The notes under the pieces are model-generated. The model did no database searches and had not been told where the DNA came from. It saw only the letters and a list, made by a program, of their open reading frames with translations. Below are positions 12,949-19,730 of a stretch of 24,847 bases of DNA, piece after piece. Source of the DNA: a virus; the IMG/VR virus record IMGVR_UViG_3300048583_000077, positions 1 through 24,847 of that record. One strand, 5' to 3'. Every line of letters starts with the position of its first letter. Positions within the stretch are counted from its first letter, which is position 1. A program made the translations under genes and the position numbers.

Positions 12949-13236
12949 TAGATGGGTATTGTAAGCCTCTCTGATACCATTCAGAGTATCCTCTTTAGTC
13001 TTACCAATAATCGATATACCTAAAGGTTGGTAACACGAAATCCAATGAGATTCTTCACCAGATCCCATTTCCAAATATTGGATGTCATCAATTATCTCAT
13101 CAAACTCTGGTAAACCGTTTTTACCACGCTCCCTACTCTTGGAAACTTTCCATCCAATATTAGAGCATGTTGAACAATCATCAGCGGAATGTATTGAAAG
13201 AGAAGATTTTTCATTCTTTTTACCGTATGGTTTCAT
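12946..13236 (-). CDS. Hypothetical protein (96 aa)
   Basis: Not recognised. The N-terminus is basic and polar with CSTCSNIGW (about 22-30), a possible metal or thiol site. The rest is acidic, with an amphipathic helix (EFDEIIDDIQYLEMG), a SHWISCYQPLGISIIG strand pair and a last helix (TKEDTLNGIREAYN) that resembles the end of small sensor-like or HicB-like folds, though I see no clear homology. It overlaps the upstream gene by ATGA and is last in the P9 unit. Confidence 0.72.
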   Translation of the reverse strand: MKPYGKKNEKSSLSIHSADDCSTCSNIGWKVSKSRERGKNGLPEFDEIIDDIQYLEMGSGEESHWISCYQPLGISIIGKTKEDTLNGIREAYNTHL

Positions 13237-13526
13237 TTATCTACGATTTCGATTGTTCGATCTATTTCATTTCTGGGATCACATAATTTATACCACCATC
13301 TACCCATGAATTCTTGACCGGGACAAAAATGTTTCTTATCATCATAGGGCAGATCATAATAGAGTTGATTTGTGAGTTCGAGATCTTGTTTAGTGAAGAA
13401 TGCATCGATGATATCTAATAATTTATCACGCATATTGGGATCATATTTGAACTCTTTCTTGATACGTTTGATCTCAGCATCTAAATCGACTTCTTCCTCG
13501 TATATTTTAGTAATCTTGATTTTCAT
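13233..13526 (-). CDS. Hypothetical protein (97 aa)
   Basis: Unknown. A strand (MKIKITKIYEEEVDL) precedes two charged helices (AEIKRIKKEFKYDPNMRDKLLDIIDAFF is the region about 18-45) and a C-terminal part with HFCPGQEFMGRWWYKLCDP. The ATG at 13524-13526 follows the upstream stop as TAATATG. It is soluble and mildly acidic. It sits between a small membrane protein and the 96-aa gene, coupled to both. Confidence 0.75.
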   Translation of the reverse strand: MKIKITKIYEEEVDLDAEIKRIKKEFKYDPNMRDKLLDIIDAFFTKQDLELTNQLYYDLPYDDKKHFCPGQEFMGRWWYKLCDPRNEIDRTIEIVDK

Positions 13527-13527
13527 A

Positions 13528-13659
13528 TTACCAATATTTCATGATGAAATGTGCCGCCACCCACAACAGTCCGAAAGAGATTGCGAGTGAGAGTATAGTG
13601 GAGATAGCTATGGTTATAAAAACCATCCACTCTATAAGCGTAAATTTAGTTGTCTTCAT
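13528..13659 (-). CDS. Single-pass small membrane protein (43 aa)
   Basis: A 43-aa frame with a short basic N-terminus (MKTTKFTLIEW) and one long hydrophobic helix, about residues 12-38 (FITIAIST and LSLAISFGLLWVAAHF), ending KYW. It is probably inserted in the inner membrane. The ATG at 13657-13659 overlaps the 2H gene's TGA as ATGA, and AGAAGGA lies about 11 bases upstream. The stop is one base before the next ATG. Function unknown; small phage membrane proteins may affect superinfection or lysis timing. Confidence 0.75.
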   Translation of the reverse strand: MKTTKFTLIEWMVFITIAISTILSLAISFGLLWVAAHFIMKYW

Positions 13660-14090
13660 TTGATTGTTATTCCTTCTGGCCAATGAGGAACTGCTGTTCC
13701 CGCTTTACCGTTTGCAATAGTTAAGTGGAGACCTCTGTAACGAGTGTTATCCACGATACCTATTTCTTTCTTGATCTTATCGATTTCATCAGATTGGACT
13801 CGAAGATAATACATCAAGAAACCTTTAGTGTAACCACCCTCGACAAGATATTCATCATATTCGAATTCGATTTTTTTACCATGATGAGCCATGGCTTTCT
13901 TCCAGTTGATACCGGAGTGAATTTTAGGCGATGCGATGGTGATATGAGCACCATGCATCGGAGTGTTCATCTTGATCCAATATTGTTTCATGATGAACCA
14001 GTGGTATAATTTAACAAAGTCAAACCCTACATCTACCACCATTCTCCCCTTGTGGGGTTGGACATTGATTATACCAGTGGACTTGAGCAT
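13656..14090 (-). CDS. 2H phosphoesterase-like protein (144 aa)
   Basis: Two H-x-T motifs occur at the right spacing: H49-I-T51 in MHGAHITIA and H122-L-T124 in YRGLHLTIA. Each sits at the end of a strand followed by I-A, as in the 2H phosphoesterase superfamily (RNA ligases/cyclic phosphodiesterases of the LigT/AKAP7 type). Such enzymes open 2',3'-cyclic phosphates or cut 2'-5' linkages, and phage members are known to destroy 2-5A or cyclic-nucleotide signals. The length is short for the superfamily, giving one compact domain. The ATG is 14 bases from CACTAG of P9. It fits the RNA-repair or anti-signalling theme. Confidence 0.78.
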   Translation of the reverse strand: MLKSTGIINVQPHKGRMVVDVGFDFVKLYHWFIMKQYWIKMNTPMHGAHITIASPKIHSGINWKKAMAHHGKKIEFEYDEYLVEGGYTKGFLMYYLRVQSDEIDKIKKEIGIVDNTRYRGLHLTIANGKAGTAVPHWPEGITIK

Positions 14091-14115
14091 ACGTATAATA
14101 TACTCTAGTGTTTTA
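14091..14115 (-). promoter_or_regulatory. CACTAG-type promoter P9
   Basis: Minus-strand TAAAACACTAG (CACTAG at 14105-14110) is followed by AG, TATATT and the ATG at 14 bases. The TGA of the SPFH gene directly precedes it (TGATAAAAC). Confidence 0.78.
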
Positions 14116-15087
14116 TCACTTCATTTGCATCAACATATTCACCGCATCCCCAGTGATCATAGTAGGCGTCTTACCATCCCACTTCAATACTGCGTCGGCG
14201 AATGCTTTTGCTTTGATCATTTCGATCTCAATATCTACAAGTTTCTTACGTTCTTCGGCAGCAGCAGAGAATTCCATAGCTTGTGCCTTTTGTCCTTGTG
14301 CTTCTGATAGTAGACGTTTGTTGATTTCTGTTTGTTGAGCAGTCTTTTGTTTTTCTCGTTCTACTTCCATTTCAGCGATATAGGCATCGTTGATAGCTTT
14401 TTGGATTTCGGGTTGATCGAAGAACAAACCTTCAGCAAGACCAATAGATGTGATGGTAATGCCATATTTCTTAAAATGTTCCGCCACTTGAGTTTTTAGA
14501 GCCATGGTGATCTCATTCTTTTGTGTTTTACTATCTTGAAGAGATCTTGCTGCGAATTCTTGTGACAGAACAGTGTGGACCTTTTCTCTAACATTTTGAT
14601 CCATAACATCCCTCAAATCCCCACCCCTATAGTAATATAGGTATGTCGCGGTGTCGGTTTCTTCAACGTGCGCTGATGCATTAACACCAACACTAAACCC
14701 GATACTGTCTTTAGATTCAACCCCAAATGTCTTTGTCGATAAAGTTACACCAGTATTCTCCTTTGGGGAATAAATCCAATTTCGAGTAACCGGACTCCTA
14801 TTAACCGTAATAACTCTAACAGTTGGAATCCATTCAATGTTATGACCAAATCTTCCGATTTGTCTTTCGCGTTGAGGGATGACAATTCTCTTGGCGGCTA
14901 CTTGATTCGCCTTTAGGAACTCTACTGATTCAAGCTTCTCTTGATTCTCTGTTCCCATTTCAAGAGGGATAACAAAGGCAGTCTCATTAGGTTCAATTTC
15001 TTTAACTGGATCTACTCGAACTGGCTTCATACAAGAAGTCAGTGTCAGCATTGATACAATTGCTAGTGTTGTTAGTTTATATTTCAT
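14116..15087 (-). CDS. SPFH/Band 7 (prohibitin-like) lipoprotein (323 aa)
   Basis: The N-terminus MKYKLTTLAIVSMLTLTSC is a lipoprotein signal with lipobox L16-T-S-C19, so the protein should be lipid-anchored at the cell envelope. An SPFH/Band 7 domain follows (about 40-210), with IPQRERQIG, GVTLSTKTFGV and SVGVNASAHVEE strands and LSQEFAARSLQDS near its end. A long helical coiled coil (about 235-295, EREKQKTAQQTEINKRLL) typical of prohibitin-like proteins comes next. Relatives occur in large T4-like phages and in bacterial membrane microdomain proteins. It may form rings that protect or remodel the membrane. It ends its unit just before P9. Confidence 0.9.
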   Translation of the reverse strand: MKYKLTTLAIVSMLTLTSCMKPVRVDPVKEIEPNETAFVIPLEMGTENQEKLESVEFLKANQVAAKRIVIPQRERQIGRFGHNIEWIPTVRVITVNRSPVTRNWIYSPKENTGVTLSTKTFGVESKDSIGFSVGVNASAHVEETDTATYLYYYRGGDLRDVMDQNVREKVHTVLSQEFAARSLQDSKTQKNEITMALKTQVAEHFKKYGITITSIGLAEGLFFDQPEIQKAINDAYIAEMEVEREKQKTAQQTEINKRLLSEAQGQKAQAMEFSAAAEERKKLVDIEIEMIKAKAFADAVLKWDGKTPTMITGDAVNMLMQMK

Positions 15088-15088
15088 A

Positions 15089-15337
15089 TTATTTATCTGT
15101 TTGTTTTCTTGGAAAAAATGATGTGATAAAGAAGACTACGGAGACCCAAAATCCGACATTTACAGCGGATTTAATAGTTCCCCAAAAAGCCATTTCAGTT
15201 CTGGCAGCTTGGTAGTCGAATCCGGTCAAAACTTGCTTAGTTGCAGCGATTGCTGTTTGTCCATCAAAGAACCATTGAAAGTTAAATGATATCACTCCAA
15301 GAATGATTGCTAATGTTGCGTATATATATGTTTTCAT
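15089..15337 (-). CDS. Two-pass small membrane protein (82 aa)
   Basis: MKTYIYATLAIILGVISFNF forms a first hydrophobic helix or uncleaved signal. AVNVGFWVSVVFFITSFFP (about 59-77) forms a second, followed by a charged tail RKQTDK. The loop between them (about 40 residues) should face the periplasm. The ATG at 15335-15337 overlaps the upstream TGA as ATGA; a TTG two codons earlier is less likely. It lies immediately upstream of the SPFH lipoprotein gene with a 1-base gap, so the two may act together at the envelope. Function unknown. Confidence 0.8.
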   Translation of the reverse strand: MKTYIYATLAIILGVISFNFQWFFDGQTAIAATKQVLTGFDYQAARTEMAFWGTIKSAVNVGFWVSVVFFITSFFPRKQTDK

Positions 15338-15900
15338 GTCCAAAGGTATTCTCTATGTTTGATGATAGTCATCATCGTTTCGGTGTCTCGTTCAAAGATC
15401 AGTTTTTCCAATCGATGAACTTCCCCATAAGCTTCCTCATAGGACATCCCATAAATTTGCTCACATGATCTCATGGTGTAATGTTTGATTTTACCATCTT
15501 CTTGTATAACAGGATCAACATGATCAAGCAAACTGCCCCCATCAAGAGCTTCGGGATATGATTCGTCCAATTCTTTTTGCAATAAAGGTCTATCGGTTTT
15601 GATGTAGTTGTAAGCATCTTCTAGTTCTTTTCTAACTGGTTCTCTTATGGATTTCCATGTGTCGCTTTCTTCGTAATGTGGTCCCCAAATTCCATCAAGA
15701 CCTTCTTCATCTTCCACGAAGTGAATCAACATTTCAAACATAACTAGTGGAATGAGTTCCACCTTATCACAAAACTGTCTCGGAAGTTTATCCACTAACC
15801 ATTGCTGCCTCGGTCTAAAATAACAGATAATATCCCATTTGAGTTCTCTTCTATGATACGATGAAGTTAGTAAATTTTTTATTTTCTCAATAATTTTCAT
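15334..15900 (-). CDS. Conserved phage protein (188 aa)
   Basis: No function known; the pattern is familiar from large myoviruses. CYFRPRQQWLVDKLPRQFCD is followed by KVELIPLVMFEMLIHFVEDEEGL (about 45-70) and a long helical, acidic C-terminal part (SYEEAYGEVHRLEKLIFERDTET...). I start it at the ATG at 15898-15900 (MKIIEKIKNLL). The longer frame begins inside the homing-gene promoter and is probably an artefact of that insertion. It is a soluble, predominantly alpha-helical protein. Confidence 0.82.
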   Translation of the reverse strand: MKIIEKIKNLLTSSYHRRELKWDIICYFRPRQQWLVDKLPRQFCDKVELIPLVMFEMLIHFVEDEEGLDGIWGPHYEESDTWKSIREPVRKELEDAYNYIKTDRPLLQKELDESYPEALDGGSLLDHVDPVIQEDGKIKHYTMRSCEQIYGMSYEEAYGEVHRLEKLIFERDTETMMTIIKHREYLWT

Positions 15901-15916
15901 AAAATTGGTGCGCTCT

Positions 15917-15931
15917 GGACTAAATAATACC
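15917..15931 (+). promoter_or_regulatory. T4-late-like promoter of homing gene 4
   Basis: GGACTAAATA is followed by five bases and the ATG at 15932. TTGGTGCG lies a few bases upstream, as it does before the HNH gene. Confidence 0.6.
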
Positions 15932-16768
15932 ATGAAGTATCCTTACTATAAACTAAAATCTCAATTAGTCAACCCAACTGATCCCACATTCATATATTTC
16001 ATGGGTCTATTATGGGCCGATGGACATGTTGATAAAGGGAAAGTAACATTAAAAATTTCTTGGGATGATTTTATCGATATCAAAGAAAAAATAGAAACGT
16101 TATTAGAAAGACCGATAAAAGTTAAAAAAAGCAGACGTGAAAATTGGAAAGACCAATCAGATCTATCTATTTGTTCTATGGAGTTTGTAAAATTTTTAAA
16201 AGTGTTTGAATATGATACAAAATCCAAAAATGGCTCACCTGTAAAATTTTTCAATTTTATTTCTCCTGAATTATTGCCTTATTGGTGGATGGGGTATATT
16301 GATGGTGATGGATATGTTGGCAAAGATAAAATCACAATTACTAGCAACTATGCCCAAAATTGGGATTTCTGCGAATGTTTATCTAAACACAAAGTTTTCT
16401 ACAAAATTTATCAAAATACCAATAAAACGATGTATTCCAATATAACCATAGGAAATAAATCGTCCATAATGAGATTATGGGATTATATATATTCAAATAC
16501 TGAAAATATCGGATTTAGAAGAAAACGAGAAAAGGTAAAAGTAATTAAAGATGATATTATTATCAAAAAACAATCCAAATCTTCACCATATAAGAATATA
16601 CAATTATTGGGAAACATTTATAGGGTAGATATCACAAACAAAAAATTATCTAAAAAAATCACAAAGAAATTTAAAGTTTTAGAAGATGCTCTCCTATATA
16701 GAGATTTGATATATGTTGACATTTTACAAAGAACTCCCCCAGATGACTCATACGTAATTTTCTCATAA
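15932..16768 (+). CDS. LAGLIDADG homing endonuclease (278 aa)
   Basis: The two LAGLIDADG helices read YFMGLLWADGHV (22-33) and WWMGYIDGDGYV (118-129), with catalytic acids D30 and D124/D126. The C-terminal 60 residues (PYKNIQLLGNIYRVDITNKK... KFKVLEDALLYRDLIY) resemble an AP2-like DNA-binding domain often attached to phage homing enzymes. The ATG at 15932 is 5 bases from its TAAATA box. The gene lies between the 55-aa gene and the 188-aa gene, overlapping the former by 6 bases. Strong local AT bias (Lys/Asn/Ile-rich) separates it from its neighbours. Confidence 0.93.
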   Translation: MKYPYYKLKSQLVNPTDPTFIYFMGLLWADGHVDKGKVTLKISWDDFIDIKEKIETLLERPIKVKKSRRENWKDQSDLSICSMEFVKFLKVFEYDTKSKNGSPVKFFNFISPELLPYWWMGYIDGDGYVGKDKITITSNYAQNWDFCECLSKHKVFYKIYQNTNKTMYSNITIGNKSSIMRLWDYIYSNTENIGFRRKREKVKVIKDDIIIKKQSKSSPYKNIQLLGNIYRVDITNKKLSKKITKKFKVLEDALLYRDLIYVDILQRTPPDDSYVIFS

Positions 16769-16930
16769 GTCTGTCATGCATCGAATTCCTTTATATAAGC
16801 CAATTCCAATATCTTCATTGGCATCAGCCATAGCACCATCAATATCATCGAATAACAATTTCTTGTCGTCATCTGACAATTCTTCTAAAGGGATTTGTTT
16901 TTCGTAAATTTCTTCTAATCTATCAATCAT
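16763..16930 (-). CDS. Small acidic protein (55 aa)
   Basis: A short minus-strand frame reads MIDRLEEIYEKQIPLEELSD, then DDDKKLLFDDIDGAMADANE and IGIGLYKGIRCMTDL. It is strongly acidic and helical, with no family recognised. The ATG at 16928-16930 overlaps the SLOG gene's TGA as ATGA, and the stop overlaps the 3' end of the homing gene by 6 bases. Codon-level coherence and tight junctions support a real gene. It may have been separated from the 188-aa gene by the homing-gene insertion. Confidence 0.72.
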   Translation of the reverse strand: MIDRLEEIYEKQIPLEELSDDDKKLLFDDIDGAMADANEDIGIGLYKGIRCMTDL

Positions 16931-17490
16931 CGTAGTAAATTTAATTTATTGATTTCGTTCAAAACTTCAATCCCATTCATATGAAACATATTGAATACTG
17001 GGATGTCGTAATGGTTAGCTATACGTATAGCTTGACCAGTTCCACCAACAGCGGTTCCATCATGTGTCCAACAAACGACAAATTCAGAATCAGGTTCACC
17101 CAGACCTCTAACTTGTCGATAATTCCTAGACATGAAATTCATGAAATTAATATACTTAATTTCATGAATTTCAACCATCTTTTTATAATTTGGATGAAAC
17201 TTTTCAACGGAATCCCATGCTTCCGGGTCATCCTCTCCAAGAGAATAATGATTACCGACTAATCTATACTCATGATCTGGGTGCTCATCTCTGAATTCTT
17301 TTTCAAAATCTCTCCATGGCAACCAAATTTGTGCTCTGGTTGCACCACTCGCAAAAGCTTGATCTGATCCAGTAGCATTACCAGACCTAAGTGTATATCC
17401 CATATGACTCAATTCGATGGCCAATTTGGTCATTTCATATTGAGTCTTTGGAGTAATCTGACGACTACCGATTCCGGCGTAATACTTCAT
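16927..17490 (-). CDS. SLOG / DprA-like Rossmann protein (187 aa)
   Basis: The start MKYYAGIGSRQITPKTQYEM shows the GIGSR-x-T-P nucleotide-binding loop of SLOG proteins (the LOG/DprA/TIR-like Rossmann superfamily). YTLRSGNATGSDQAFASGA (about 32-50) matches the second phosphate-binding loop 'L-R-S-G-x-A-x-G-A-D-x-A-F', and GTGQAIRIA (about 153-161) is the third. Phage members are usually annotated 'DprA-like'; they are thought to bind nucleotides or nucleic acid, with no proven function. A 41-bp near-perfect palindrome lies within the codons for about residues 106-120 (IHEIKYINFMNFM). It overlaps both neighbours by ATGA. Confidence 0.9.
   Translation of the reverse strand: MKYYAGIGSRQITPKTQYEMTKLAIELSHMGYTLRSGNATGSDQAFASGATRAQIWLPWRDFEKEFRDEHPDHEYRLVGNHYSLGEDDPEAWDSVEKFHPNYKKMVEIHEIKYINFMNFMSRNYRQVRGLGEPDSEFVVCWTHDGTAVGGTGQAIRIANHYDIPVFNMFHMNGIEVLNEINKLNLLR
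17133..17173. repeat. 18-bp-arm perfect palindrome inside the SLOG gene
   Basis: Arms at 17133-17150 and 17156-17173 are perfectly complementary around a 5-base centre (TATAC). Each arm also contains the smaller palindrome TTCATGAA. It is AT-rich and sits in a less conserved stretch of the protein, so it could be a small inserted or expanded element, a protein-binding site or an mRNA hairpin. Confidence 0.85.
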
Positions 17491-17879
17491 TTAAATTCTA
17501 TTTCTTCTTTTTGAGTATCAAATCCAAAACTATTCTTTTTGAAATAATATCGCTTAACCATAGGTTCTTCTGCTTTTGCTCTGACGACATCTTTATAGAT
17601 GCTATAGTTGATCTTCTCGCCTTCGGATGTCAATAGAACCATTTCGTCTCCTATCATTTGTCGATGGACAATAGTTACAGGGACTTCTGCGGTCATGGTA
17701 AACTTTTCACTATCAGTAATAGTGGATAACACCATACATGTACTTAAATACATAGCCATTAAGGCAAATACTGGGACAATTTCCGGTTCACCGTTGTATG
17801 ATAAAGAACAACTAAACATCAGTCCACCAATAAAGATTATTGGGATTAATGATAAAAATATAATTTCGTAGTATGTCAT
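17487..17879 (-). CDS. Membrane protein with two N-terminal helices (130 aa)
   Basis: MTYYEIIFLSLIPIIFIGGLMF (1-22) and VPVFALMAMYLSTCMVLSTI (about 35-54) are two transmembrane helices. They are followed by a soluble beta-rich domain (KFTMTAEVPVTIVHRQMIGDEM..., about 59-130). The ATG at 17877-17879 overlaps the kinase TGA as ATGA, so an in-frame TTG upstream is not needed. The layout suggests an inner-membrane anchor with a cytosolic or periplasmic domain. T4-like phages carry many such uncharacterised membrane proteins. Function unknown. Confidence 0.8.
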   Translation of the reverse strand: MTYYEIIFLSLIPIIFIGGLMFSCSLSYNGEPEIVPVFALMAMYLSTCMVLSTITDSEKFTMTAEVPVTIVHRQMIGDEMVLLTSEGEKINYSIYKDVVRAKAEEPMVKRYYFKKNSFGFDTQKEEIEFK

Positions 17880-18262
17880 GGTTGCCAAATTTCTCTAACG
17901 TTAACTCCTTCTGGGATCGTGTAATTGAATACTTCAAATCTCTGTATCACTCTATCGTCATCCCTATGGGCCAGATTTCTCAAGCATTTTTCCTTATCAT
18001 TTTCAAAGAAAACCCAAGTAATCTCATAGTCCCACCCTTTGAATGCTGTCTCCGCTAGGCTTCTATACCTAGCATCACACATCCATGGATCAGAAATGAT
18101 GATATCTTTACCACTTTTCATCACCTCCACAATTTCTTTTTGATCACCCCTCATAGGATCATCAAAAAGATGAATCGTGTGGATATATCCCTGAATTTCT
18201 TTTGCAAGATGTGTTTTTCCTGAACCCGGAAGCCCAACAATTATGATTGCTTTTCTAGCCAT
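17876..18262 (-). CDS. P-loop kinase-like ATPase (128 aa)
   Basis: KAIIIVGLPGSGKTHLAKEI (4-23) is a textbook Walker A loop (G10-x-x-x-x-G15-K16-T17). IIISDPWMCDARYR (about 54-67) carries the Asp expected for a kinase of the AAA_33/adenylate-kinase-like group. TWVFFENDKEKCLRNLAHRDDDR (about 82-104) looks like the lid with its Arg residues. It is short and single-domain. The substrate is unknown: nucleotides, tRNA/RNA ends or a small molecule are possible. It overlaps its upstream neighbour by 22 bases. Confidence 0.87.
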   Translation of the reverse strand: MARKAIIIVGLPGSGKTHLAKEIQGYIHTIHLFDDPMRGDQKEIVEVMKSGKDIIISDPWMCDARYRSLAETAFKGWDYEITWVFFENDKEKCLRNLAHRDDDRVIQRFEVFNYTIPEGVNVREIWQP

Positions 18263-18723
18263 CCCTTTTGTTTCATGTAATCATACAATTTCTCCAGTTC
18301 AACAGATACAGAAGCATAGTCGGAACTATTACCATAATATTCACCAACTGAGCGAGTATTATGCTCAACAACAGAAGAACAAAGGTTCTTATATTGTAAG
18401 AAATTGATATTTGGGTTGAATTTTTCCAAAATTTCATCCAATAGAACTAAATCTTCGGGTTTTTCACCAGAAGATTCATAAGTTGGTTCATTATCGTTCC
18501 AACAGTTTCCACCAGACATACCACCAGTATACCATTCAGCTTGAAGAACATCCTTATACTTGGAATACTTTTTCTTCTCCCATGAATAAGTCGAAACTTG
18601 TTCCCAGCCGCCACCCCAACCTCTACCTCTACCCTCAGTATACCCCATCCTCACATATTGATGTTTTTTGTCGGATTCAAGAACAATTTTTTCAATTTCT
18701 TCTTTAAATTTCTGAAATGTCAT
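18241..18723 (-). CDS. Conserved phage protein (160 aa)
   Basis: Function unknown. After an N-terminal helix (QKFKEEIEKIVLESDKKH) comes a Gly/Trp/Arg-rich segment (YTEGRGRGWGGGWEQVSTYS, about 28-47), then EWYTGGMSGGNCWND (about 63-77), which looks like a conserved core of a phage family I cannot name. The C-terminal half is helical (LVLLDEILEKFNPNINFLQ) with NTRSVGEYYGNSSDYA. The ATG is 14 bases from CACTAG of P10, so it heads the largest unit in the window. Confidence 0.8.
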   Translation of the reverse strand: MTFQKFKEEIEKIVLESDKKHQYVRMGYTEGRGRGWGGGWEQVSTYSWEKKKYSKYKDVLQAEWYTGGMSGGNCWNDNEPTYESSGEKPEDLVLLDEILEKFNPNINFLQYKNLCSSVVEHNTRSVGEYYGNSSDYASVSVELEKLYDYMKQKGWLEKQS

Positions 18724-18747
18724 ACCTTTATAGTATCCTAGTGTTTA
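18724..18747 (-). promoter_or_regulatory. CACTAG-type promoter P10
   Basis: Minus-strand TTAAACACTAG (CACTAG at 18738-18743) is followed by GA, TACTAT and, 14 bases after CACTAG, the ATG at 18721-18723. An AAAGGT just before the ATG might act as a weak ribosome site. The TAA ends the histidine phosphatase gene. Confidence 0.75.
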
Positions 18748-19410
18748 ATGATGACTGTTTGTCGTCGGAGTCAAAGTGCTTAACTTACCATCTTCAATCA
18801 AGAAAACTTCTCCATTTTTAGAATTAGCCACACTATTGAATTCGTCAACTGTCCAGTGCATCAGATACATCAAATACAATTTATTGAATTCACCATGAGC
18901 AACCACAATATTGTTTTCGTATTTGGTAGTATTAAGCAAGTATTGATGAAATAATGCTGCTCTATCAAAACAGTTAGCGAAGCTTTCTCCACCACTAGGC
19001 TTATAATAGAAATTCCAGTGCTCATCAGTGTGAAGTCTAGAATTCAATATATCTCTCAGAGATCCCCATTCACGTTCTCTACATAAAGGAGTCTCATAAA
19101 CATTATTGATGTGATAACCCTCAAAAGAAGTTATCCTATCTCTGATTATCCCAGCAGTTTGCACCGCTCTAGTATAAGAGCTTTGGTATAAGTTGAAATG
19201 ATACGGTCCACCCTTCAATCCTAAATCTGTGACATGATCACCATTCTTACCGGACACATGATCGCAGAGATCCATAATCATGTTAGCAGCATTCAAGGCA
19301 TCCTCTTGCCCTTTGTCTGTAAGTTGTATATCACAATCCAATTTTTCAAAGTATTTTGCATTATTTACATTTCCTTCACTCTGACCATGTCTTACGAGAT
19401 ATATACGCAT
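18745..19410 (-). CDS. Histidine phosphatase / phosphoglycerate-mutase-like (221 aa)
   Basis: The N-terminal IYLVRHGQSEGN (3-14) contains the R-H-G motif with the phosphorylated H8. ETPLCREREWGSLRD in mid-protein matches the 'L-x-E-x-x-x-G' acid region, and NIVVAHGEFNKLYL near the C-terminus contains the second catalytic His. The length fits the branch 1 histidine phosphatases, which remove phosphate from sugars, nucleotides or proteins. The substrate is not predictable. No signal peptide is seen, so it acts in the host cytosol. It is last in the unit led by the PEP-CTERM gene. Confidence 0.92.
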   Translation of the reverse strand: MRIYLVRHGQSEGNVNNAKYFEKLDCDIQLTDKGQEDALNAANMIMDLCDHVSGKNGDHVTDLGLKGGPYHFNLYQSSYTRAVQTAGIIRDRITSFEGYHINNVYETPLCREREWGSLRDILNSRLHTDEHWNFYYKPSGGESFANCFDRAALFHQYLLNTTKYENNIVVAHGEFNKLYLMYLMHWTVDEFNSVANSKNGEVFLIEDGKLSTLTPTTNSHH

Positions 19411-19412
19411 AT

Positions 19413-19730
19413 TTATTTTCTGGATTTATGGTTGACCTGTGTTACTGGGTCGAGATCTCTGATAGGGATTGGGCAAGATGTCCTAATAGGAGGATACGTC
19501 GGAAATTCCATGAGTCTATTCAAGACATCAGGAGTATCCATAATTGGATCTAACGCATCTTTATCACTTTCTATAAAAGATTCTTTAGATGAATAGATAT
19601 CAGCCTTAGAGGAATATCCTTCATCCTCTTCTACAACCTCAACAATTTCTCCCTTAGCACTAGTAGTGAATTTAGGTACATAATAATTGGGCTTGTGGAA
19701 CAATAGATAGATAGCAATTAAAAAGCTCAT
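19413..19730 (-). CDS. Hypothetical protein with short N-terminal hydrophobic helix (105 aa)
   Basis: Not recognised. MSFLIAIYLLFHKPNYYV is a short hydrophobic stretch, a possible membrane anchor. The rest is acidic and low-complexity (EIVEVVEEDEGYSSKADIYSS; ESFIESDKDALDPIMD) and ends with a Pro-rich tail (PTYPPIRTSCPIPIRDLDP). I start at the ATG at 19728-19730, which overlaps the PEP-CTERM gene's TGA as ATGA; the longer frame lies inside that gene. Its position between a secreted protein and a phosphatase gives no clear role. Confidence 0.72.
   Translation of the reverse strand: MSFLIAIYLLFHKPNYYVPKFTTSAKGEIVEVVEEDEGYSSKADIYSSKESFIESDKDALDPIMDTPDVLNRLMEFPTYPPIRTSCPIPIRDLDPVTQVNHKSRK

Noticed and set aside
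15066-15082. AACACTAG on the minus strand within the SPFH signal peptide codons
   Set aside because: It lacks the TAAA start, a proper -10 box and a start codon at 14 bases, so it is a chance match. The same applies to similar words near 20355 and 24140.
15901-15933. N-terminal extension of the 188-aa gene (MVLFSPERTNF)
   Set aside because: These bases are the homing-gene promoter on the other strand; the ATG at 15900 gives a normal start.
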